Shown here: one piece after another, positions 56,003 to 64,000 of the stretch
Layout: the number at the start of each line of letters is the position of its first letter
Position numbering within the stretch: the stretch's first letter is position 1
Assembly (NCBI RefSeq): GCF_039555335.1
Contig: NC_092640.1
Span: forward strand, 42,784,599 to 42,848,598
DNA length: 64,000 bases
Source of the DNA: Amphiura filiformis
Taxonomy: Eukaryota; Echinodermata; Ophiuroidea; Amphilepidida; Amphiuridae
Reading direction: 5' to 3'
Translations under genes and position numbers: made by a program
The notes under the pieces: generated by a model
The model's database searches: none
Told to the model about the DNA's origin: nothing
Seen by the model: the letters and a program-made list of their open reading frames with translations, nothing else

Positions 56003-56023
56003 CTGAATTTCCGGCTCTTGAAG
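56003..56023 (-). CDS. Possible upstream 21-nt phase 1-1 microexon
   Basis: The preceding tgtag and following gtgagc would bound 21 bases reading (G)CT TCA AGA GCC GGA AAT TCA G = ASRAGNS. The same length and phase as exon 4 of the kinase-caspase gene, and it ends in G like the other linker exons. The acceptor's pyrimidine tract is poor. Speculative. Confidence 0.25.
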
Positions 56024-56123
56024 CTACAACCTGACCCTTCGTTAGCAGAATACTCAAGTTTGTTGATATGACTTTTTTGACCTGTGACATCAGAATTTGA
56101 TTGTACAGTACACGTATGTATAC

Positions 56124-56162
56124 CTGATTCAGAGATGGTAGGTTGGTCCAATTGTAGATATC
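56124..56162 (-). CDS. Possible upstream 39-nt phase 1-1 microexon
   Basis: Between tctag and gtatac, 39 bases read GYLQLDQPTISES, phase 1-1. It lies in series with 56003-56023. It might belong to an alternative 5' end of the kinase-caspase locus. Weak acceptor; speculative. Confidence 0.22.
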
Positions 56163-56240
56163 CTAGATGTCTCCTCTTTCAAAGTACTGTGGTTCTCTGT
56201 CAAGAATATATGTCCACATGACATGGCGGGGACTCTCTAC

Positions 56241-57232
56241 CGTAAACATTCGATAGTTAGCATATGTGCTTACTATTGAACACTTTTGAAATCATGCAAA
56301 CATGAAGAGCGCTATCCACAAAAGGGTTTTGAGCAAATCATCGATTTGCAGGTTTACTTGTTCGTATATGTGACACGATCTGGTCCATGAGGGCCAAATG
56401 AGGCATTTTTGAAAATTGAGTTACTGTAATTATTACATTACACATACAATAGGCCCGGGGGGGGGCCACTCAATACATATGTGTTGTCATCACCGAGCAG
56501 AAATCCACGGGAAAGGGTACTTTTTTCACGCATAGTCGCGGTCCGCGCGGACCGCGAATAGGGTAGCTATTTCATGCTATTTTGGGGAAAAGGGTATACA
56601 TTTCAACACAGGTCAGCGTTTATGGTATGGATTTTACATACACGAGGTCGGCGGTTGAAGGTATGGATTTGGAGGACATGAAGGGCCGGTTTATTGACCA
56701 CCTTTTTGGCTTCTGGTCAGTGAAAAGGGTACCTTTTTATGGTGGTTGGTGAAAAAAGTGCCTAAATATTAGTGGTCAGTGAAAAGCCGCCCTTTTTTAC
56801 AAGAAGGTCAGTGATTAGGGTAGGTATTTTCTCATGCTCGAGATCCGTGTTTAGGGTGTGAAATTTGAGGGCCTGCTTGATGATGACAACACATAAAAGC
56901 ATATAAGTGGCCCCCCTGGGACAATAGGCTATCATTTGCTGAAAACACCAAGGGTCTAGCATGCTTGGTTCTAAAGTTATGAAGTTTTTAGATGTCTATT
57001 TTTTTATGTATTTTATTGTTTTTTACTCCATATTTTAACCTTTATCTCAGTTTCAAATTTGCCGCCTTTAGCCCCCATGGACCAGATCGTGTCACATATA
57101 ACTACATTGTTTGTATGTGCATCGATGATTTGCTCAAAACCCTTTACACTTTTGTGGATAGCGCTCTTCATGTTTGCATGTTATCGAAAGTGCTCGATAG
57201 TAAGCACATATGCTAACTATCAAATGTTTACG
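56241..57232. mobile_element. Nested inverted-repeat elements
   Basis: Outer arms: cgtaaacattcgatagttag and catgaagagcgctatccaca pair with tgtggatagcgctcttcatg and ctaactatcaaatgtttacg. The inner element (about 56452-56925) has ends ggcccgggggggggccactc and agtggcccccctgggac around gtgttgtcatca/tgatgacaacac. Open frames at 56992-57250 are inside the right arm. Confidence 0.7.
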
Positions 57233-58090
57233 CTATTATGTATATACTGAGACAGCTTGATTCCAGACTGAAAATACAGCACTATTCTTTAATTAAAAAA
57301 ATAGTATCCTGTTTTACCAAATCAAACACGCTAATCATAATTCTCTAGTTGGACCTAACTGGCAATATAAGCAAAATGTTGATAATGACTCACCAATTTG
57401 GGGGGGGGGGGGGGCAAGGAAAAAACAAACATGCAATTCTGCATGTTTCATACAATCATAGGCACAAAATGTTAAGGCTTGGCATCGAAGACTTGGCACT
57501 TGCCAAGTGTAAACATTAAGTATCTTGAGTATACACTTATTTTGAGTCTTCCTCTTTTATGTTAATATAACAATTGGTTTGTAAAATAGAGTAGAAAATG
57601 TTTTTTCAAAACATCAAGAGTGCATAGACTGATATTCAGACTTTGTAACGTCCTTATTATAGGCCTGATTGTCACAGCATATGAAAAACACCATATAGAT
57701 ACATGTTGTTGGCCCTTTTTATTGCCAGTTAGTTCCGATTCAAGGATTAGTATTGAGCCATGTTTTGATCTTTGTTTTGGCAAAACATGGATGGTATTTT
57801 TTTATCCTGAAAAAATAGTGCTGTATTTTTCTGGAATTGGGAGTAGGCCCTTTATGTTCCAGATTAATTCTTATACATCCACCATTTTTGCTGGTACAAC
57901 GCTATCCCTTTCAAAGTTTTATGTGTACAATGATGATGGCCATGTTAAATAAACCAGAGCATAATTCCAACAAGTCCAACTTGAAAATAGGTATACAGAG
58001 CAAATAATTTATTCTCTTCCATACATTCATATATTTCTCTAAACCAATTAACATGCACATAATAATGTTGAAATTATAAATAGATATTTC
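57233..58090. other. Intergenic, no gene recognised
   Basis: Includes a 15-base G run at about 57401. The 110-codon plus-strand open frame at 57620-57952 has no recognisable domain. It contains a segment (gtgctgtatttttctggaa) that also occurs at about 16215. Confidence 0.4.
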
Positions 58091-58337
58091 GAGGGGTCAG
58101 AGACACAAAGACGTAACTCCATTTTGGCCATTCTGACAAATATGAGTTTAAAGATAATGGTCCACATTGACTTATGTAGTTAAGTCTATGTTTCATTGGC
58201 CGTTGATTTCAAGGGGGTGCTAAATGGAGTTCTTTCTATGTGCTTATTGGAAAGTGTTCATGTTTCTGAAAATTTTGATATCAAAATCTCATTTTCGCAA
58301 AAAATGGAGTTACGTCTTTGTGTCACTGATCCCTCCA
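58091..58337. mobile_element. MITE with long inverted repeats
   Basis: Gaggggtcagagacacaaag with acgtaactccatttt is mirrored by aaaatggagttacgtctttg and tgtcactgatccctc. Confidence 0.8.
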
Positions 58338-59429
58338 TTTGATATAATTGTAAAATAATCCATTCAATGGATTACCTTATAGTCCATTAATGATAAAAAC
58401 AAACAAGTTATACAATGACTGGTAAATCAAAAATGTTCAACTACAGAATATCAGGGTAAGAAGATGTCAGAGGCGTACCAACCAGGAGGGGGTAGGTCAG
58501 GGCTCAAATTTCAGGGAGGCCACCGAGGCCATTGCTTGCCCTTTTTCAGTTTTGGCCTTGGTGCCGCAGATCTTCGTCAACTTCAAGGCATTCTTAATCA
58601 TTTGTTGGCCTTGGTGCCCTTCTTTGTCTTTGCCTAGTGGCCTTGAAAATGAGTGCCCCAAAAAATTAAAATTTAAGGCCTGGGGTAGTTATAATTTACA
58701 AAATTTACCAAAAAGTTGTAATGTGCATCCTTGTTTTACGCCACACTTGTCCAAATTTTGACCCATTTTAGCGTTAAAATTGCACATTTTCTCACACTTT
58801 GCGTACATCTGTCCTAATAAAATCATTTTAGTTGCAGGTCAGTGGGACAATTTGTAAATTTTGCTCCCCTTGACAGCTGCAGTTGATATCAGATGGGCTT
58901 GTGTCAAAAACAGATCAAACTCTGCCATGATTAGGTATCACTCACAATGGGGAAACAGCATACTGCAGGATTATTTTGCCATGCCTCCAACAAACTTTGT
59001 TATACAGGTATTTGCTTGCATAAGTTGCATTCAGCATGTTATGATAATGTGCACAGAAGTGCTACTGGCACCAACATTATTTGTAATTTCCTCAGATCTC
59101 TTACTTTGATTTACAAAAATAAACAAAATAATGAGTACATAACAAACGTTGTTTTACAAAATATGACTATTTAAAGGTGTAAACTACACTATTATAAATG
59201 TACACACATTTTAATTTACACACCTTTTATCACAACTACAAAAGGGTGCATGGAAGCCCGTATAAATGTAACACACCACGAAAAAAGTAATAATTACAAA
59301 CAAATTGGGGCACATGAAAACTAGCTTAAAATAGGTATGACAGCCAAGAGGAATTACTTTCAGTGTGGGCAAAATCAAGAATTTAACACAGGAGAAGCAA
59401 TTCTAGCAAAAGAATAAAAAGTTCTTTTA
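58338..59429. other. Intergenic, no gene recognised
   Basis: Two plus-strand frames near 58860-59170 have no start context, domain or splice support. A cttggtgcc-type internal repeat lies at 58553-58640. Confidence 0.4.
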
Positions 59430-59580
59430 TCTTTCAATTATATAAATTCCTGCTGTCTTCCATAGGGGATTTTACTGACATCTGAATTCAAGCTGTCCAT
59501 TTCACCCCTAATTCCAGTGGTATTTACGCCTCAGTCTTCCATGGGGGTGGGGTGTGGAATTTATCTGGAATAGCACAAAG
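59430..59580. mobile_element. GTGGAAGAT-family fragment
   Basis: Ctgctgtcttccatagggga and cagtcttccatgggggtg with a tttatctggaatagcac end. Degraded copy. Confidence 0.4.
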
Positions 59581-59685
59581 GGTGAAGTTTGTTGAGGAAG
59601 TCATTTCCTCAAGGAACAGGTCACAACTGAATGGCATTAAAAAGAGTTGGGAAAATACAGAAAATGTACATATACACACTATGTA

Positions 59686-60283
59686 CGAGAGGGTATCCAA
59701 AAGTTTTTGACATCACCCAGAAGTGAAGGAGCTATATCGATGAAATTTTGTCAGTGTAATCACTGGTCCTTATGGTCTAAAAATGGTCTCATAAGTACGT
59801 TTACTTTCGTTACAGGTGGCGCTAGATGGGCAGCAGGCGCATAACCTGCAAGATGGTGAAAATTGAGGCACGCAGCGTGATTAAGTTCCTGCATTTGAAG
59901 GGTTAGGCCTACAATGCTCAGAAAATCTATGATGAAATGAAAGCTATCTACGGTGATGATTACCCATCATATGGCACTGTTGCTTTTTGAAAAAGGAATT
60001 TCCAAACTGGCCACATGTCCCTCACAGATTAGCCAAGAAGTGGACGTTCATCATTTATGGATGATGCAGCCACAGTGAAGAAATTCAAGAAAGTGGAGGA
60101 TCTTATCATGAAAAGGTTATGCGCCTACTGCCCATCTAGCGCCACCTGTAAAGAAAGTAAACATACTTATGAGACCATTTTTGGACCATAGTGTACATAA
60201 GGACCAGTGATTACACTGACAAAATTTCATCAATATAGCTCCTTTACTTCTGGGTGATGTCAAAAACTTTTGGATACCCCCTC
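59686..60283 (+). mobile_element. Mariner element, internally deleted
   Basis: The ends GAG.GGGTATCCAAAAGT with ttgacatcacccagaagt are inverted at both sides, about 130 bp long, between TA dinucleotides. Inside, plus-strand pieces IEARSVIKFLHLKG, IYDEMKAIYGDDYPSYGTV and GHMSLTD (about 59860-60025) match the N-terminal helix-turn-helix part of mariner transposases. The catalytic DDD part is gone and stops interrupt the frame. It is non-autonomous. Confidence 0.85.
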
Positions 60284-60601
60284 ATACTATTAAAGTTAAT
60301 ATTTGCTAAAAGATTGCTAAATCTTAGTCTGGTCTGATTGCCCTTTGTCCAATGAATTGGAATACATAAACAGTCACATATCTATGCTATTATAGTTATC
60401 CCCTTTTTCTACACAATTTCCACTTACCATATACATTATACACTTCTTACTTAATTTATACATTGCATGATAACCATGTTATTGGCTTGTTTTTGGTTAT
60501 AAATAGGCACTTGGTTTACAGGTAAATGTTTTTGTCAAAATTATTTTGGTGTAAATAAACGACGCACAATGTGGTCTCTGAACTTAATATTAATTCTTAA
60601 C

Positions 60602-60607
60602 TTTATT
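60602..60607 (-). terminator. Polyadenylation signal for the exon at 60809-60910
   Basis: AATAAA on the minus strand about 200 bases past the TAG stop, a normal 3' UTR distance. Confidence 0.4.
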
Positions 60608-60808
60608 GATGTGCTTTGTCGAAGTCGGATCTTGAGATTTGACAGTTGTAGACAATGTAAATTCTGCTCGACAACCCTAATACCAAGTTGCAAGTGATTT
60701 TGACACAACAGGTTCAAAACAGATTCAAATTCATCATGTTAATTGCACATTTATCTTCTCTTACAACAAAAATATTTTTCTTTTCTCAATATGTTTTCCT
60801 TAAAGTTG

Positions 60809-60910
60809 CTACCTCTTCACAGCTTCAGTAAGTTCACCCTTTGTACCAAGTTTTGAAAACCTTGTTGGCTCAAGTATATTGCCATCAAATGCAGGCCATG
60901 GTATAAATAC
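60809..60910 (-). CDS. Probable terminal exon of an unidentified gene
   Basis: Acceptor ttttattag, then 33 codons and TAG: VFIPWPAFDGNILEPTRF, SKLGTKGELTEAVKR. Balanced composition and a downstream AATAAA favour a real last exon. A second frame is also open for similar length, which lowers confidence. I do not recognise the protein; its other exons would be upstream (above 60910), perhaps outside the window. Confidence 0.4.
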   Translation of the reverse strand, partial: VFIPWPAFDGNILEPTRFSKLGTKGELTEAVKR

Positions 60911-61178
60911 CTAATAAAATATAAACGTACATAAACAACTTCCACAAAACTTCAACCCTCAGTTATACCCTTTGGGTGACTAATTATGTCATTTTCATTT
61001 ACTTTCAATTTCTCACAAATGCTGGAGGTTGTCAGCAACAACAAGTTCACAGAATTCCTGAACTGTGAGAATTACTTTAAGCAGATAATAAAATTTATTT
61101 ACTTCATTTACATTTGGTTACTTTCACAAAATAGTCTGCTTGAAGGATAAAGAAGTAATAGAAAAAAACACAGCATCA

Positions 61179-61313
61179 TTGGGCAGGAAAAACCTCCTAT
61201 GTGTCATTGGCCCCTGAACATGTTTAAAGCAAAACCTCCTATGTAACTGTTTGGCAGTTTTGCTTTAAACATGTTCAGGGGCCATAAACACATAGGAGGT
61301 TCTTTCTGCCCAA
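61179..61313. mobile_element. Hairpin MITE
   Basis: Ttgggcaggaaaaacctcct and ggcccctgaacatgtttaaa pair with tttaaacatgttcaggggcc and cataggaggttctttctgcc. Confidence 0.85.
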
Positions 61314-62089
61314 CGACGACAGGTTGTTTTAAAATGCAGTGGGTTTGCATTATAACATATCTTCCTTTTTTCCTTTTAATTCAAGATGGAATTGGGCACT
61401 CTAAAAAATTACAAAGTATTCTGATTGCAAAACCTATAACTTCTACTTAAGGCAGTGTGGGGTGTGTTTAATACCCCCAGTTTAGCTCACAAGCTTCATG
61501 ACCTTTGGTAGCAAACACAGCATTACGAAAGGTCCCATGATTTATGCCCAAATCCATATTATGTAGAGCAAAAGATTCCAATTTCCTTAGCCTTTGATCA
61601 AAGCAACAGAACTATGCAAAGTTCTGCAACCATGCTGAATGTACACGGATGCTCGTACATTAGCAGCATGCTTCAACATTGCTATTTACAAAAGGAAATA
61701 CATGATTGTACTATAACTGTTACATTATAAATACAAGAACTTTTCGAGTTAAAATTGATCTTAAGACTTTACATGTGTATAAATTGATCAACTACTAGAG
61801 CAGTGAGACGAAAGTACTTTAATTTTTTTACACAGTTGCAGTTGTTTCGTGTAAGATACTTAACAGCATCTTTACACCTGTATGTACACCAGCACTTTGA
61901 GTGAAATTTGTGACCTAAAGCTGCTGGGCCCAATGAAAATTTGAAATTCACACTGATGCCAGGGACTGTACTTGTATTATATTATATTATACTATGTAGG
62001 TATATAGATTCAGTACAGGATTCAAGCAAACCCTCTACATGTATATAAAAAAGAAAGTACCTTTATAGAGCGAATGCAACACAACACAC
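61314..62089. other. Intergenic, no supported gene
   Basis: A minus-strand frame of about 45 codons (61468-61605, containing NHGTFRNAVFATKGHE) is open but has no start, splice site or family I can name. Confidence 0.4.
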
Positions 62090-62798
62090 TATAGACCACT
62101 TGACATGTGACGTCATTGTCCGGCAGTTTGCGCACAAATTATGGCAATTTCCATTGTTCTTTGCCCTGCAGTGTGCGTACGCATCGTAGTTTGCTCAGGA
62201 CACATGCATTTTAAATCGCCCTCCACATTACATATAGTACACATCGCTGACACATCGCCTTTTGCATGGTCATTGGTCACACAATGAAAACAATTGTTAA
62301 AATCTTGTTAAATTTTTATCAAATGTAAATAATTGAAGAGTAAGAAATTTGATAATTCGCATTGTTTAAAGCCTCTGTTTCCTCATATAAAAGTTCACTT
62401 ACGAAGGGAATTGATTATGCTCCTCAGTGAAGTAATCCCATGGGCACTACTTGCCTGACTTACAGTGTTTCTGATTGGTTAATTGAATGATATAATCATA
62501 TGAGTAACCAATAAAAATGAATCTTTTAGATCGCTTAGCAATTTTAAGCTTAATCCCCTTCAGCCCAACTGACTATTCTTACCATATCTCTAATTGGCTC
62601 AATACATTATGGCAATTTCCATTGTTCTTTGCCCTGCAGTGTGCGTACGCATAGTAGTTTGCTCAGGACACATGCATTTTAAATCGCCCTCCACATTACA
62701 TATAGTACAAGAAAGCTAACAGTGCAGCAGTTCGTTCAAGCATATCGATAGACTAGTCCCTTACCTTTGTTGATAAACAATGATGTCAAGTGGTCTAT
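62090..62798. mobile_element. Inverted-repeat element with internal duplications
   Basis: Atagaccacttgacat (62090-62105) and atgtcaagtggtctat (62783-62798) are inverted ends. A 100-bp block (atggcaatttccattgttct onward) occurs twice inside, at about 62140 and 62609. Confidence 0.65.
62246..62545. repeat. 300-bp segment duplicated at 63111-63400
   Basis: Ctgacacatcgccttttgca through gtgtttctgattggtt is nearly the same at both places, in the same orientation. The 3' parts also share cccttcagcccaactgacta. Confidence 0.85.
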
Positions 62799-63110
62799 AT
62801 GTCAGTCAAATATTATTGTACTGTAACTAGAGATAGTAACATTGGTGTAACTTATACTAATCACATTTCGCTGATTCAGGGGGTGTGATCAGGCAAAATT
62901 AGTCTTTCAGAGCAAAATTTGTTTTCATTTTATTTTGCTTAATGCATTACCCATTGATAGGGTACCATAGTTACCAGACAGTGAAACACTATCATAATTG
63001 GATAAACATGTATGATTTCAGACATGCGATAATTGCCATAGTGATGGGGACACCAGAATACAGGGTACATGATAAGTTGCAAACTTTGATTATACCTTAA
63101 TATCAGTAAA

Positions 63111-63400
63111 ACTGACACATCGCCTTTTGCATGGTCATTGGTCACACAATGAAAACAATTGTTAAAATCTTGTTAAATTTTTACCAAATGTAAATAATTG
63201 AAGAGTAAGAAATGTGATAATTCGCATTGTTTAAAGCCTCTGTTTCCTCATATAAAAGTTCACTTACGAAGGGAATTGATTATGCTCCTCAGTGAAGTAA
63301 TCCCATGGGCACTACTTGCCTGACTTACAGTGTTTCTGATTGGTTGATTGAATGATATAATCATGTGAGTAACCAATCAAAATAGAGCTTTTAGATCTCT
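63111..63400. repeat. Second copy of the 300-bp duplicated segment
   Basis: A direct repeat of 62246-62545 with few differences, so a fairly recent duplication. Confidence 0.85.
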
Positions 63401-63524
63401 TAGCAATTTTAACCTTAACCCTAACTGAACCAGGTCTCACTAAATCTCATTATTAAAACCACTGCTCGTGCATGCATTGCACGTGATGCGATGATGCAAT
63501 CAGCCTAAGTCATATACCCAGGGA

Positions 63525-63680
63525 ATCGTTGGCTGAGCCAACGTCACCCGTATGGCTACAGTTCGGTGTTCTTCAGCATTGCAAGCGAGGGGTACGAGGT
63601 TCGAATCGAAGTGACTTGTTTGTTCATCTTCTCTCCTTTTTCGTTAATTCTTTCCCTTCAGATAGCAAAAAAAAAACCTT
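63525..63680 (+). mobile_element. Possible tRNA-derived SINE head
   Basis: Tggctacagttcggtg (A-box-like) and gaggttcgaatcg (B box, about 63595-63607) at tRNA-like spacing, followed by an A-run at 63667-63676. It does not fold as a clean tRNA. Confidence 0.45.
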
Positions 63681-64000
63681 GTGTTCAGTTGGGGTTAATC
63701 CCCTTCAGCCCAACTGACTATTTTTACCTTATTTCTGATTGGCTCAATTCGTAATATAGCACTTTTTTGTAACCAATCAAAATAGCTTTTAGAGGCTAGT
63801 AGTGACCATGAGGGTAAGCAACACATTTTAGTCCCAGAATGTGTCATTTGTTTGTTTGTATGTTGATGACACATGCACCAACTATCTCGGGATAATTGCC
63901 ATTGTGTCATGTGCCATCTACAAGTAAAGCCTGGGCATTATGAAGTTTTCCATTACAATATTATTATGAGATAAACAATCAAAAAGTGAACAAAATAACA

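Noticed and set aside
57620..57952. 110-codon plus-strand open frame
   Set aside because: No domain or splice support, and it contains a segment repeated near 16215.
61468..61605. Minus-strand frame containing NHGTFRNAVFATKGHE
   Set aside because: About 45 codons without start or splice edges; looks protein-like but cannot be tied to a gene.

Overview
The window is animal nuclear DNA: spliced genes with long introns, canonical GT/AG sites read on the minus strand, tRNA-derived SINEs, LINE fragments and a dense load of small inverted-repeat transposons. The NBR1 domain order, a caspase-8-like peptidase and the repeat style (frequent tacatgtac strings, TTAA- and hAT-type MITEs) suggest a marine invertebrate, most likely a deuterostome such as an echinoderm or hemichordate. 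That placement is an inference.

Layout. Positions 1-31012 (minus strand) hold most of an NBR1 selective-autophagy receptor gene: 15 exons whose splice phases all agree, from the start codon at 31012 through PB1, ZZ, coiled coil, FW and LIR regions. The C-terminal end lies beyond position 1. Two single-base frame breaks sit in G runs of the two ZZ exons. The introns are filled with mobile elements, including a large palindromic element at 4551-8573. Positions 31013-41128 are intergenic and dominated by a roughly 5.6 kb array of 34-bp units that can each form a hairpin, interrupted by a transposon.

Positions 41129-52452 (minus strand) hold the most interesting locus. A single-exon TKL-type protein kinase domain is joined, by five small linker exons that are all phase 1-1, to a two-exon caspase-8-like peptidase. 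The predicted product is 656 residues: kinase, low-complexity linker, caspase p20/p10. It has no recognisable DED or CARD. In vertebrates RIP kinases and caspase-8 are separate partners in death signalling, so a one-chain kinase-caspase would be a notable architecture. The model rests on matching phases and splice sites, not on transcripts. Two more possible phase 1-1 microexons lie upstream at 56.0-56.2 kb.

Positions 52453-64000 hold nested mobile elements (a deleted mariner, hairpin MITEs, tandem-repeat elements, a local duplication) and one probable terminal exon of an unidentified minus-strand gene at 60809-60910.
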